The notes below the pieces were generated by a model. It did no database searches and was not told the origin of the DNA. It saw nothing but the letters and a program-made list of their open reading frames with translations. Shown one piece after another: positions 7,809-16,462 of a stretch of 41,924 nucleotides of DNA. The stretch's first letter is position 1. Each line of letters begins with the position of its first letter. The stretch comes from Gammaproteobacteria bacterium (GTDB taxonomy: Bacteria; Pseudomonadota; Gammaproteobacteria; Steroidobacterales; Steroidobacteraceae): the NCBI GenBank assembly GCA_027366635.1, contig DAHXNE010000087.1, forward strand, positions 1-41,924, written 5' to 3'. Position numbers and translations under genes: made by a program.

Positions 7809-8705
7809 ATGAAAATCACACGCCGCTTCCGCCTCGCCTGGCCACTCTACGCCGCCTGCTGCGCGGTCTGTGCGTTCCCTCCCGCCCAGGCGGGACAACC
7901 GGCGGCGAAGATTCCGCCGAGCCTGGCGTTGCCCGCGCCGCTGCCGGCACCGTCGGCGATCCGCTACCGCACCAAGCGCTCGAAGCTCAAAGCACTCTTT
8001 TACCGCACGCTCGGCGACGCCAAGGCCTACTACACCGCACCATTGCATTGGAACAAGCGGGACTGGGAGTACTTCGGCGGCGCGGTGGCCGCGATCGCGG
8101 TGGCGCACCATTACGACACGCAGGTGCGCAACCACTTCGACCAAGGCTCGCGCCTTCCCGACGGACCTCACCCGGGCAGCTCGACCGATATAACCGACGC
8201 GCTGCCGGCAGCGGCCGAGTTCCTCGGTACCTGGGGCTATGCTCACTTGGCCGGAAGCCACACCGGCGACAGCGAGGCGTGGAACATGCTGGAGGCGGCC
8301 GGCCTGTCCTTCGTGAGCGCTTACGCGATCAAGTACGTGGTCCGCCGGCAGCGGCCCTACCAGACCCGCAACCCCAACGCCTGGTTCAGCGGCGGCGACT
8401 CCTTCCCGTCCGAGCATGCCACCGCGGCGTTCGCCATCGGCACGGTGTTCGCCGAATCCGGCAACCCCCGTTACTTGTGGATCCGACGGACGATCGGCTA
8501 TGGCATAGCCGCATACACCGCCTATCTGCGCGTCAAGGCCAACGCTCACTGGCTTTCGGACACCGTCGCCGGCGCCGCGCTCGGCATGGCCACGGCGCAC
8601 TTCGTGATGGATCGGCGGGCCAAAGGCGAGATGCGCAACTCGACGGTCTCGGTGGTACCGGTGCGCGGCGGGGTCATGCTGGCCGCCGCGGTGCAGTTCA
8701 ACTGA
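7809..8705 (+). CDS. Secreted PAP2-family phosphatase
   Basis: Protein of 298 residues with a signal peptide (about 1-28, ending AQA-G) and a type 2 phosphatidic-acid phosphatase domain. All three motifs are visible: K175 to R182-P183 (KYVVRRQRP), PSEH (200-203, catalytic acid/base His203) and R241 with H247-D251 (nucleophile His247). Members dephosphorylate lipid phosphates such as phosphatidate, undecaprenyl pyrophosphate or lipid A pyrophosphate on the periplasmic side. The long N-terminal region before the domain is unassigned. It is divergent from the BlaI-like gene and convergent with the conjugation cluster, whose last gene ends 13 bases away. Confidence 0.88.
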   Translation: MKITRRFRLAWPLYAACCAVCAFPPAQAGQPAAKIPPSLALPAPLPAPSAIRYRTKRSKLKALFYRTLGDAKAYYTAPLHWNKRDWEYFGGAVAAIAVAHHYDTQVRNHFDQGSRLPDGPHPGSSTDITDALPAAAEFLGTWGYAHLAGSHTGDSEAWNMLEAAGLSFVSAYAIKYVVRRQRPYQTRNPNAWFSGGDSFPSEHATAAFAIGTVFAESGNPRYLWIRRTIGYGIAAYTAYLRVKANAHWLSDTVAGAALGMATAHFVMDRRAKGEMRNSTVSVVPVRGGVMLAAAVQFN

Positions 8706-8718
8706 GTCGCCCCTCCGC

Positions 8719-9348
8719 TCAGGGGCTGCGGCGGGCATCCCCGCGCTCCCACCACACGACGCCCTCGCGGGGATCGGGGATCGCGCCCACAGCCTCGCCC
8801 GGGGCGAGTGTGCGCAGCAGGGCAAAGCCGACGATCTCGGCCTGGGGAAGTGCCTCGCGCAGCCGTGCGGCGCCCGCCAGCAGCGTGCGGCCGCGCGTGA
8901 TGACATCATCGACCAACACCAGGCGCGACGGCGGGTCGCACCCGGAGCGCGCATGCCCGACCACGAACGAGTCGTAATGATCCATCACCGTGGGCCGCAG
9001 GCCCGCCGGTGACGTCGCGGACTTTCTCACCGGATGCCGCCGTCGCAGCAGGCCCTGGACGGACTGGCCGAGCCCCAACTCTCTCAGGCACGCGGCCAGC
9101 TGCTGGCCTACCCAGCGCACGCCGGGCGCCCCGGCGCTGCCGGGAACCGGCACGAGCACCGTGTCGGGGCAGAAAAACCCGGCGAACCGACCGCCGCCTC
9201 TCACTTGGCGCCACACCTCCACCGACAGCTCGACCAGCACACCAGGATCGGCGCGTTTCAGCCGCTGACAGAGCGCGCGGCTGCCCCGGCATCCCGGCGT
9301 GTCTCCCGCGGGCGCATACGCATAACAGGCGGCGAACGCGAGGGGCAC
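8719..9348 (-). CDS. ComF-like phosphoribosyltransferase, last gene of the conjugation cluster
   Basis: Type I phosphoribosyltransferase-fold protein of about 209 residues. The PRPP-binding motif VLVDDVITRGRT lies at about 144-155, preceded by VLVPVPGSAGAPG and a basic LLRRRHPVRKS segment as in ComF. ComF proteins act in DNA uptake in Gram-positive and some Gram-negative bacteria, but the biochemical role is unsettled. The N-terminal zinc ribbon of ComF is not evident; only scattered Cys residues (about 8, 20, 27, 60) are present. The frame is open upstream to 9912, but that part is the shadow of the relaxase gene. The GTG at 9348 is the first plausible start after the relaxase stop (9380), so it is probably co-transcribed with it. 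A role in processing or receiving transferred DNA is only an inference. Confidence 0.75.
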   Translation of the reverse strand: MPLAFAACYAYAPAGDTPGCRGSRALCQRLKRADPGVLVELSVEVWRQVRGGGRFAGFFCPDTVLVPVPGSAGAPGVRWVGQQLAACLRELGLGQSVQGLLRRRHPVRKSATSPAGLRPTVMDHYDSFVVGHARSGCDPPSRLVLVDDVITRGRTLLAGAARLREALPQAEIVGFALLRTLAPGEAVGAIPDPREGVVWWERGDARRSP

Positions 9349-9379
9349 AACCCAGGAGGCCGGAATCGTGCCCGCGCCA

Positions 9380-10495
9380 TCAGAGCGAAAAGTCGCGCGA
9401 CCGTCCGCGGCGAGCTGCCGGGCCGCCCTCCAACGGCCCGGCCTCCCGCGCACCCTCCAACCCTCCACCACGCTCCCGTCTTTCCCCCTCCTTGGCCCGG
9501 CGGTTCCGCCACGCCTCGACCGCCTGCTGACGCGCACGCTCGGCATCGACCGGGACACTCTGTTGCGGCGGGTCCGCGACACGGTGCGCCTGTGCCTCAC
9601 GGAATGCCAACCAGTCCCGCACGGCCTGACGGCGACGCTGCTCGGAAGCGGACGCCGCCGCACGCTCCGGCATGGTATCCGCTTGGCCCTGGGGACCGGT
9701 GCCGCCACCTCGCTCGACACTCGCAGCCCGCGCGGCAACTCGGGAGCGGTAGCGCGCGCGGACACGCTCCGCGATCTCGCTGAACTCGCCGCGCCGCTCG
9801 GCCCGGAATGCGCCCCACGGCAGACGCGGCTGGGGCTCGCGCTCGCTGCCCTGGGCCGCGAGGCTGCGCGCATCCACGCGCGCCTCGAGGTGGGCGGCGC
9901 GCAGCTGCTCATTGACCAGCTCCGCCCACCGCGCGCGCAGGACCGAGAACTCCTTGCGCGCGGTCGGCAATCCGAGTTCCGCCCTCGTGGTTCCCTTCAT
10001 GTCCAGTCCGGTCTTCGGACCTAGACCCTCCGGGCGCACCTCGCGCGTGGTCGCCAGCAGATGCGCGTGAAAATTGCGCGGGTCCCCGAACGGTCGCGGC
10101 GCATGCACGGCCAGGTCCACCGCCACGTTGTAGCGATCGGCGATCTCGCGCGAAAACGCCTGCGCCAACTGCACACGCTGGGGCGCTGGCAGCTCCGCCG
10201 GCAACGCCACCATGTACTCGCGCGCCACACGCGAGTCCGCCCGCGGCTCGATGCGCTCCGCGGCGTTCCACAGACTCGAGCGCTCGCGCGCCCAGCTGAG
10301 CGCTGCGGCCGCGGCCTCCAGTCGCGCCGGCAACACGATCTCCTTGTGCAGAACATCCTGGCGGTTGCGGTGATCGTAGACGGCACCGGTGCGCTCGTTG
10401 CGGATCCGCTCGCCGGCGCGATAGGCCGCCGAGGCCGGCGCATTACGCCCGCTCGAGCGTGACACCGTGTTGATCTGCATGTGAAAGATGGCCAT
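9380..10495 (-). CDS. MobA/MobL-family conjugative relaxase (MobQ type)
   Basis: Relaxase of 371 residues. It would nick oriT, bind the 5' end through a tyrosine and be led to the secretion channel. The N terminus MAIFHMQINTVSRSSGRNAP, Tyr25 in SAAYRAGER and the metal-binding histidines HAPRPFGDPRNFHAHLL (His131, His143, His145) match the MobA of RSF1010/R1162, where Tyr25 is the catalytic residue. The relaxase domain ends near 200; the remaining ~170 residues are Arg/Glu/Ala-rich and probably helical, with no primase or helicase domain. It lies 27 bases downstream of coupling ATPase 2. No oriT could be identified with confidence nearby. Confidence 0.9.
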   Translation of the reverse strand: MAIFHMQINTVSRSSGRNAPASAAYRAGERIRNERTGAVYDHRNRQDVLHKEIVLPARLEAAAAALSWARERSSLWNAAERIEPRADSRVAREYMVALPAELPAPQRVQLAQAFSREIADRYNVAVDLAVHAPRPFGDPRNFHAHLLATTREVRPEGLGPKTGLDMKGTTRAELGLPTARKEFSVLRARWAELVNEQLRAAHLEARVDARSLAAQGSEREPQPRLPWGAFRAERRGEFSEIAERVRARYRSRVAARAASVERGGGTGPQGQADTMPERAAASASEQRRRQAVRDWLAFREAQAHRVADPPQQSVPVDAERARQQAVEAWRNRRAKEGERRERGGGLEGAREAGPLEGGPAARRGRSRDFSL

Positions 10496-10522
10496 GGTGC
10501 GCCGTACCGGATGATCCGCCGC

Positions 10523-11905
10523 CTACGTCCGCGGCAACCGCACGCGCAGCCAGCGGCTCGAGGAGGCGGTCTTGAGGTAACCTTGCAGGTCGGGAAGCTG
10601 TTCGATCTCGGCGGGCAGGACGGCGGACTCGGTGACGCGCTGCTCGCTGATCTGCAGCGAGCGGCGCGCAGCGCCGCCGAAGCCGCCGCGACCGTCCCGA
10701 CTGCGCGCGAGCGAACGGCGGATCACTTCCCGCTCGCCGATCAACCGTGCGCAGAATTGCGCGGTGCCACCCCGCTCGCTGGCCGAGCAACGCAGAATCA
10801 GGGTATTTCCGCAATTTTCAACGATCGTCTGCGCGTCGCCGGCGCCGTACAGCGCGGAGACCTGCGCGATCGACTGCAGGCCAAGCACGCACCGGCCGCC
10901 GAACTTGCGCAGCCGCGCCAACGCGTCGCGCAGTCCATCGATCGCGCCCAGGGCATCGAGCTCATCCACGATGAACCACAGCCTGCGGTCCTGCGCCGGA
11001 CCCTCCAAGGCCTCGAAGATCGCCAGACGCAGCCAGCTGGCGATGAGGGTGCGCAGCGCGGCGATCTGTCCGGCCCGATACGGCAGAAACAGGACCCCGC
11101 GCCCCTGTCGCACCCACTCGCGCACCGAGAAGCCGCGCGCCCGCTGCGCGCGAACGTGCTCGAGCGCCGCGGTGCAGGTGGCGGCCACCGAACGTATCGA
11201 GCCGAACATGCGCGCATTCTCCGGCTCGAGGAACGGCTGCGCCGGAGTGTCCCACACCAGCGGCCGCACCTCCGCGCTCGGGGCCACCGCGATCAGCCGC
11301 CACAACTGGTCCACGTCGCCACCGCGCGCGAGCGAGCCGCGCAACAGGCTGGCGAGAAACGTCCGTGCGTACCCGCGCCATTCCCGGCTCGTGCCGTCCT
11401 CGCCCGGGGCGATCAGACTGGCCGCAAGCTGTTCCGGATCACCGGGTCCGGTCAGCTCGGCGAACGGATCCCACTTCAGCGCACGGGACTCGAAGGGATT
11501 GAGGATGACGTCGCCCCGGGCGGCGCGATGGAAGCCCTGCAGATAGCCGCCATCAGGATCGGCCACCACCGCCCGGTCGCCGCGCGCGAGCAGACCGGCG
11601 AGCATCTCCCGTATGGCCGTCGACTTCCCGGTACCGGTCGTCCCGATCAGCTTGAAGTGTTTGGTCTCATCCAGCGGCGCGAGGGCGACGCCCGCGAGGG
11701 TGACGACGGCGAGACGCGTCTGCCGCCGCGCGCGGCGCTGCGCACGGCGCCCATCCTCGATGCGGGCGCCGCGACGGTAGGTGTCGCGCCCGCCGCGCCT
11801 TCCCGCAAGCACCGCTGTCACGACGACGATGCCGAGCACGACCGCCGCGACGAGTGGCACGGCAGTGGACACATCGCCTGAGAGGAGAATCATCGGCGTA
11901 TTCAC
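10523..11905 (-). CDS. Type IV coupling ATPase (TraD/VirD4-like), copy 2
   Basis: Coupling protein of about 460 residues that would hand the relaxase-DNA complex to the VirB channel. One membrane helix (about 15-33) is followed by an FtsK/TraD-type ATPase: Walker A GTTGTGKST (88-96), Walker B LWFIVDELDALG, then LRKFGGRCVLGLQSIAQ. The start is the GTG at 11905, whose GTGA overlaps the stop of the upstream coiled-coil gene; an in-frame ATG follows at 11893. It is a clear paralogue of the gene at 12404-14095: the stretch around Walker B, DALARLRKFGGRCVLGLQSI, is identical in both, and the DNA is also similar there. It has a shorter N-terminal membrane region than copy 1. Confidence 0.9.
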   Translation of the reverse strand: MNTPMILLSGDVSTAVPLVAAVVLGIVVVTAVLAGRRGGRDTYRRGARIEDGRRAQRRARRQTRLAVVTLAGVALAPLDETKHFKLIGTTGTGKSTAIREMLAGLLARGDRAVVADPDGGYLQGFHRAARGDVILNPFESRALKWDPFAELTGPGDPEQLAASLIAPGEDGTSREWRGYARTFLASLLRGSLARGGDVDQLWRLIAVAPSAEVRPLVWDTPAQPFLEPENARMFGSIRSVAATCTAALEHVRAQRARGFSVREWVRQGRGVLFLPYRAGQIAALRTLIASWLRLAIFEALEGPAQDRRLWFIVDELDALGAIDGLRDALARLRKFGGRCVLGLQSIAQVSALYGAGDAQTIVENCGNTLILRCSASERGGTAQFCARLIGEREVIRRSLARSRDGRGGFGGAARRSLQISEQRVTESAVLPAEIEQLPDLQGYLKTASSSRWLRVRLPRT

Positions 11906-12411
11906 GGCGGCTCGACCGGTAGAAACTGGCCGCCGGGGCCATACGCCGGCCCGCCGCGCCGCACTCGGACGCACAGCCGGCCGCGCGTGCCGCACCGCCG
12001 CAGATCGACCGAGCCACCAAACTCGCGCAGGTGTCGGATGTCAGCTTCGAACGCCGCGCGTCGGGCGCGCAGAATCTCGATCTGCTGTCGCGAGGGCACG
12101 AAGACCCGTACGGCCGCCAGTCCCATCGCCAGGCTCACGGTCGTCACGGCGAGCGAATACAGCGTCAGGCGCAGATCCGCCGAGCGTCGCAACCGCCGCA
12201 ACGCGCCGGCCGCCTGATCCATCTCGGCCTGCAGCGCGCCGAGGCACTCGGTGACAGCCCGCGCGACCTCCTCGCGCACCAGAGTATCGAGGCCGCGCAG
12301 GTGCTCATCCAGCCGCCCCAGCGCTTGCTCGCCGAGACGCTGCTGCGCCTGGGCGGCCTCCATCAATAGCCCCGCCTTGAGCGCATCACCCATCGGCCCG
12401 GGCTCATCCAT
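11902..12411 (-). CDS. Membrane coiled-coil protein between the two coupling ATPases
   Basis: Protein of 169 residues that I cannot assign to a named family. Residues about 10-80 are charged, helical and heptad-like (LGEQALGRLDEHLRGLDTLV), followed by one hydrophobic segment (about 84-106, LYSLAVTTVSLAMGLAAVRVF) and a basic C-terminal tail. The layout resembles accessory mobilisation proteins of the MobB/MbeB kind that link relaxosome and coupling protein. Its start overlaps the stop of coupling ATPase 1 (ATGGATGA), and its stop overlaps the GTG of coupling ATPase 2, so the three are probably translated as a coupled set. An adaptor role between the two ATPases and the relaxase is inference. 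Confidence 0.8.
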   Translation of the reverse strand: MDEPGPMGDALKAGLLMEAAQAQQRLGEQALGRLDEHLRGLDTLVREEVARAVTECLGALQAEMDQAAGALRRLRRSADLRLTLYSLAVTTVSLAMGLAAVRVFVPSRQQIEILRARRAAFEADIRHLREFGGSVDLRRCGTRGRLCVRVRRGGPAYGPGGQFLPVEPP

Positions 12412-14095
12412 GGGTCAACCCCTCCTCGATCGACAGCGCGGCGCTCTGCCGTGCGGCCGGCGACGGCGGGTCCCGCTCGCCCGACACCGGCGCAGCTGCC
12501 GGATACGCCATCGGCTGCAACCGCACACGCCGCCAGTCGGGAATCGAGGCGAGCTTCAGGAATCCCGCCAGATCGGCCAGCCGCTCGATCTGCGAGTCCA
12601 TGACCGCCGGTTCCACCTGGCGGTGCTCCGACTCGCTGATCGAGTAAAACAGCTCGCCGGGTCGGCGCGAGCGCGCACGGCTCAGCCGGATGATCTCCCG
12701 CTCGCCGATCAGGCGGGACGCGAACCGCGAGGTCCCGCCGTGCTCACTCGCCGAACAGCGCAGGATCAGAGTGTTGGCGCAGTTCTCGACGATGGTCTGC
12801 GCTTCGCCGACGCCGTAGGTGGTGGACACCTGCGCGATGGACTGCAGGCCCAGAACACAGCGTCCGCCGAACTTGCGCAGCCGGGCCAGCGCATCCTTCA
12901 GTCCATCGATCGGACCGAGCGCATCGAGCTCATCGGCGACGAACCACAGCGGCCGGGCGCCTGACGAGGCGCTCATGGTCTCGAAGATGGCCAGCCGCAT
13001 CCACGCCGAGATACTGGCGCGCAGGGCGGCAATCTGTCCGGCGCGATAGGGAATGAACAACACGCCGCGGCCGTCGCGAATCCAATGCCGGACCGACAGC
13101 GGCTCGGCGCTCTGGCGGGCCACGTGCTGCAGCGCCGCGACCGCCGAGCTGGTCACCGAGCGGATCGAGTCGAGCATGCGCGCGTTGTGCTCGTCAAAGA
13201 ACGGCTGGGCCGGCGTGCCGCCCACCAACAGCTTGAGCTCCTCCCGGTCCGACACGACCAGAAGATCGTAGAGCTGTCCCACATCGGTCACGCCCGCATC
13301 GCGCGCCTGGCCGGCCACCGCGCTGAACAGCGTGCGGGCATAGCCCCGCCAGCTGCGATCCGCCCCCGGGTGATCGGGAATGAGCGCCAGGGCCAGCTGC
13401 TCGATGTCATACGCCGCATCAATCTCGCCGAACAGATCCCAGCGCCGCGCTCCTCGCTCGAACGGACTGAGCACCACATCGCCGCGGCGCTCATCGAAAA
13501 ACCGCCGGGCGAATCCGCCCTCGGGATCGGCGATCACCGCGCGGTCACCGCGCGCGAGGGCTCCGGCGAGCAGCTCGGCGATGGCCGTGCTCTTACCGGC
13601 CCCGGTGGTACCGATCAGCTTGAAGTGCTTGGTCTCATCCGCATACGGAACCTCAACTCCGGCCAGTGTCAGTGGCGGGATACGGGTATGCGAGCGGTGT
13701 GCGTCGAGCGCGCGCCGCGCGACCTGTTGCGAGCTTGGCGCCTGCTGCGCATCGAGCACGACCGCGCCACGTACCTGCACCTCGGGACTGACGCTGGGGA
13801 GCGACGCCAGAATGCGGCCGGCCGTATACCCGCCCAGGACACCGAGACTCGCGGCACCGGCGACCGGTAGCACCGTATCGGCCACGCCGAGCGCGTGCAA
13901 GAGCGGACCGCACGCGGCCATGCCGGCGCCGAGCGCGCTCATGACGGCCACGGCCCAGGCGGGCGAGGCCAACCAACGCCGAGCCGCCGCGCGGCCCCGT
14001 GCCAGGGCGACCCACATCGGCGCCTGCACGCTGGTATAAGTCACGGCAAGACCGGATCCACCGTGGGTCAACTCGTAGAGCAGCGTTGCGGACAT
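12404..14095 (-). CDS. Type IV coupling ATPase (TraD/VirD4-like), copy 1
   Basis: Coupling protein of about 563 residues. The N-terminal 100 residues hold hydrophobic segments (about 44-66 and 73-95), then the ATPase domain: Walker A GTTGAGKST (162-170), the segment ADPEGGFARRFFDERRGDVVLSPF read in pieces, Walker B LWFVADELDALG, and the conserved LRKFGGRCVLGLQSIAQVS. The start at 14095 lies 5 bases after the VirB11 stop; upstream sequence in the same frame is only the shadow of virB11. It is the longer of two tandem paralogues and has the more typical coupling-protein membrane anchor. C-terminal residues after about 520 are Pro/Ala/Ser-rich. Confidence 0.92.
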   Translation of the reverse strand: MSATLLYELTHGGSGLAVTYTSVQAPMWVALARGRAAARRWLASPAWAVAVMSALGAGMAACGPLLHALGVADTVLPVAGAASLGVLGGYTAGRILASLPSVSPEVQVRGAVVLDAQQAPSSQQVARRALDAHRSHTRIPPLTLAGVEVPYADETKHFKLIGTTGAGKSTAIAELLAGALARGDRAVIADPEGGFARRFFDERRGDVVLSPFERGARRWDLFGEIDAAYDIEQLALALIPDHPGADRSWRGYARTLFSAVAGQARDAGVTDVGQLYDLLVVSDREELKLLVGGTPAQPFFDEHNARMLDSIRSVTSSAVAALQHVARQSAEPLSVRHWIRDGRGVLFIPYRAGQIAALRASISAWMRLAIFETMSASSGARPLWFVADELDALGPIDGLKDALARLRKFGGRCVLGLQSIAQVSTTYGVGEAQTIVENCANTLILRCSASEHGGTSRFASRLIGEREIIRLSRARSRRPGELFYSISESEHRQVEPAVMDSQIERLADLAGFLKLASIPDWRRVRLQPMAYPAAAPVSGERDPPSPAARQSAALSIEEGLTHG

Positions 14096-14100
14096 GCAGG

Positions 14101-15222
14101 CTACTCCACCGGCGGCTCGCCGCCGCCGGCCACGCGGCGCGCCGCCCGCTCGCCGGTCACGGGACCAGGCATGCCTGCGCGCCGTGGCGGAGGACGGAAC
14201 CAGATTTCCCGGACGATGCGCCGGTGGCGCTCCAGGCCGCATTGAATGACGACGTCGATCAACACGTGCAGAAGGCTTTGAATATCGCGCCGCGCCAGCT
14301 GTCGCCCGGCCGCGCTCTGTTTCACCAGCAAGGCCAATTGCTCGAAGGCCAGTGCCGCGCTCGAGGCATGCACGCTGGTGATCGAGCCCGGGTGACCGGA
14401 GTTCACGTTGCGCAGGTAATCGAACGCCTCCTCGGCGCGCAGCTCCGCCAGCAGGATGCGATCTGGCTTCATGCGCAGGCAGGCCTCCAGAAGCTGCTTG
14501 GGAGTGACGCGCGAGAGCCCCTGATCGTCCTTGCTGTAAAAGAGCCGGACATGATTGGGATGCCCATCGAGCGCCAGCTCCGGCGCGTCCTCGATCGTGA
14601 TGAGGCGCTCCTCGGCGGGAATCTCCGCGATCAGAGCCTTCGTCCACGTGGTCTTTCCGGATCCGGTCGGTCCCGACACCACGATGTTGCGCCGGCTGCG
14701 CACCGCCAGGGTCAGAAACGCCTCGAATCGGCGCGCCGCCAGCAGCGCGCGCAGCTCCCGGTCCACCGGATCCGAGACGCCCGCGGTGGCGCGCGTCTCG
14801 CGCAGCGTGCCCTGTGCGGACAACTCCTCGACCGTCCAGCGCGACTGCGCGGGACGGCGGATGTTGATCGCCACACAGCGGGCCGGCGTCGCCGGCGGCA
14901 TCGCGATCTGCACCCGCTCACCGCTCGGCAGGCTGCCGGCGAGCAGCGGATGCACTTCGTCGATCCTCTGCCGGGTGTAGTTCGCGACCAGCTTGGCGAA
15001 CCGCCGACACCAGTCGAAGTCCAGCTCCGCAAGCGGCTCACGCCGCCAGCCGCCACCGGTCTCGAGGAACACCTCCCCGGGTCGGTTGACGCATAATTCG
15101 GTCAGGTCCGCGCGGGCGAGCAGCGGACGAATCGTCTGCACCGTCAGCTCCAGGGCGGATCGTTGCGGCGCTGGCTCGTGCACCGCCGGCGCCGATCCAT
15201 ACTCAGTGTTCGACGAGTTCAT
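14101..15222 (-). CDS. virB11: VirB11 secretion ATPase
   Basis: Hexameric traffic ATPase of 373 residues on the cytoplasmic face of the secretion channel, needed for pilus assembly and substrate transfer. The Walker A SGPTGSGKTT ends at about 192, followed by ITIEDAPEL (Asp box), LLAELRAEEAFDYLRNVNSGHPG (His box, read in pieces) and SVHASSAALAFEQL. The start MNSSNTEYG at 15222 overlaps the end of virB10 by 20 bases; an earlier in-frame ATG lies at 15246. It belongs to the P-type DNA transfer VirB11 group. Confidence 0.95.
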   Translation of the reverse strand: MNSSNTEYGSAPAVHEPAPQRSALELTVQTIRPLLARADLTELCVNRPGEVFLETGGGWRREPLAELDFDWCRRFAKLVANYTRQRIDEVHPLLAGSLPSGERVQIAMPPATPARCVAINIRRPAQSRWTVEELSAQGTLRETRATAGVSDPVDRELRALLAARRFEAFLTLAVRSRRNIVVSGPTGSGKTTWTKALIAEIPAEERLITIEDAPELALDGHPNHVRLFYSKDDQGLSRVTPKQLLEACLRMKPDRILLAELRAEEAFDYLRNVNSGHPGSITSVHASSAALAFEQLALLVKQSAAGRQLARRDIQSLLHVLIDVVIQCGLERHRRIVREIWFRPPPRRAGMPGPVTGERAARRVAGGGEPPVE

Positions 15223-16462
15223 ACACAGGCCTGAAGTCCACATCACGAGCGACCAGAACCTCGATCCGCTGCCCGCTCGGCACGTTGATGGTCGGCGGGA
15301 TGTCCTCCGTGCCGCGCAGCACCCCCGTCACGACGCCCGCCGACTCGGTCGGGTCGATAATCAGCGTTCCACCGGCGCTCTCCGCCTGCGCCTGGACGAC
15401 GCCGGTGACGGTTGAGATCAACAGCGCCGCGCCGAAGCGCTGCCAGAAATGCGTATCGACGGTTCCGGTCAGACCGGAACGTCCCAGTGCATCGGTGGAC
15501 GGGGAATCGAGCCGCACTACGACGCCGGTGGGCGTGCGGGCCTCGGTCCAGATTACGAACACGCGGGCCTGCCCCTGGCGGACCTGACCGCGCGTCTCGC
15601 CTATCAGTTCGGTGCCACGCTCGAGCAGTACGACGGTGCCGTCGGCACTGAAGGTGTTGCGCGCCGTGATGCAGGTTGTCATGCCCGGAAGGGTCGAATT
15701 GATCGCGGTCTCGAGCGTACAGTCGATGAACGTGCCCTTGGCGAGCAGCAGACGCCGCTGCGGCAGCAGTTGCGCGCGCGTAGCATGCAGTACGGTCGGT
15801 CTCAGGAGCGCCCGCAGGCGCGAGCGTGGCGCGCGGGACCGACCCGGCGGACCGGATGGATAGGGCGGGGACGCCGCCACTCCGCCCGCTTGCGAAGCGT
15901 CCGCGCCAAGGGTCTGCGGTGCCGTGAACACCGGACCTGACAGCACCTGCCGCAACGCTTTTGACCGGCGAAGCGCCGCGGCCGGCGCGGAACCGCGCGC
16001 CGGCTGGCTCGGGACCCGCGTCGGACTCTGTGCGGGAAGGGTCGCCTCGCGAGCGGCCCGACTCAGAGCCGAGGGGCGCGCCGCTGCGGCTCGCGCGGAC
16101 CGCGATCGCCGCTTCGGCGCAGTTGATCGCTCCAGTGGCGGCAGCGGCCCGAGCGGTCGAGGCCCGGCCCCGAAGCCCTGGGATCCCATGCCGGCCGCCG
16201 GCCGCGGCGGTTGTGTGCCGCGCAGCGCATGGGTGTAATACCAGCCCAACAGTGTCACCGCCACACCAATGACCAGCAGCGCCGCGAGCCAACCATTGAG
16301 GCGCTCGTGCACCGAACGGATCCGACGGGCGAGCGTGACGCCCCGCTCGCCGAGCACTTCATCGACATCGGCCGGCTTGGCGCCGTCCGGGAGCGATCCG
16401 TCAGCCGGGGCCGCGGCGCTCGGCCGCGCCGGCGGACCGCGGCGCCGGAGCCGGCCGATCAC
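15203..16462 (-). CDS. virB10: VirB10/TrbI-type channel protein
   Basis: Channel scaffold of 419 residues spanning inner and outer membranes. It has a cytoplasmic N terminus, one membrane helix (about 58-78, WLAALLVIGVAVTLLGWYY), a long Pro/Ala/Arg-rich periplasmic linker (about 85-220) and the TrbI/VirB10 C-terminal domain: LLLAKGTFIDCTLETAI, TCITARNTFSADGTVVLLE, RGTELIGETRG, GRSGLTGTVDTHFWQRFG and RIEVLVARDVDF. Its ATG overlaps the virB9 stop by 4 bases and its end overlaps virB11. The two Cys in the barrel-forming part may form the disulphide seen in some homologues. Confidence 0.95.
   Translation of the reverse strand: MIGRLRRRGPPARPSAAAPADGSLPDGAKPADVDEVLGERGVTLARRIRSVHERLNGWLAALLVIGVAVTLLGWYYTHALRGTQPPRPAAGMGSQGFGAGPRPLGPLPPLERSTAPKRRSRSARAAAARPSALSRAAREATLPAQSPTRVPSQPARGSAPAAALRRSKALRQVLSGPVFTAPQTLGADASQAGGVAASPPYPSGPPGRSRAPRSRLRALLRPTVLHATRAQLLPQRRLLLAKGTFIDCTLETAINSTLPGMTTCITARNTFSADGTVVLLERGTELIGETRGQVRQGQARVFVIWTEARTPTGVVVRLDSPSTDALGRSGLTGTVDTHFWQRFGAALLISTVTGVVQAQAESAGGTLIIDPTESAGVVTGVLRGTEDIPPTINVPSGQRIEVLVARDVDFRPVYELVEH

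Noticed and set aside
10481..11881. Long plus-strand frame opposite coupling ATPase 2
   Set aside because: Walker A/B and conserved coupling-protein segments are on the minus strand; the plus frame is Arg/Gln/Ala-rich without motifs.
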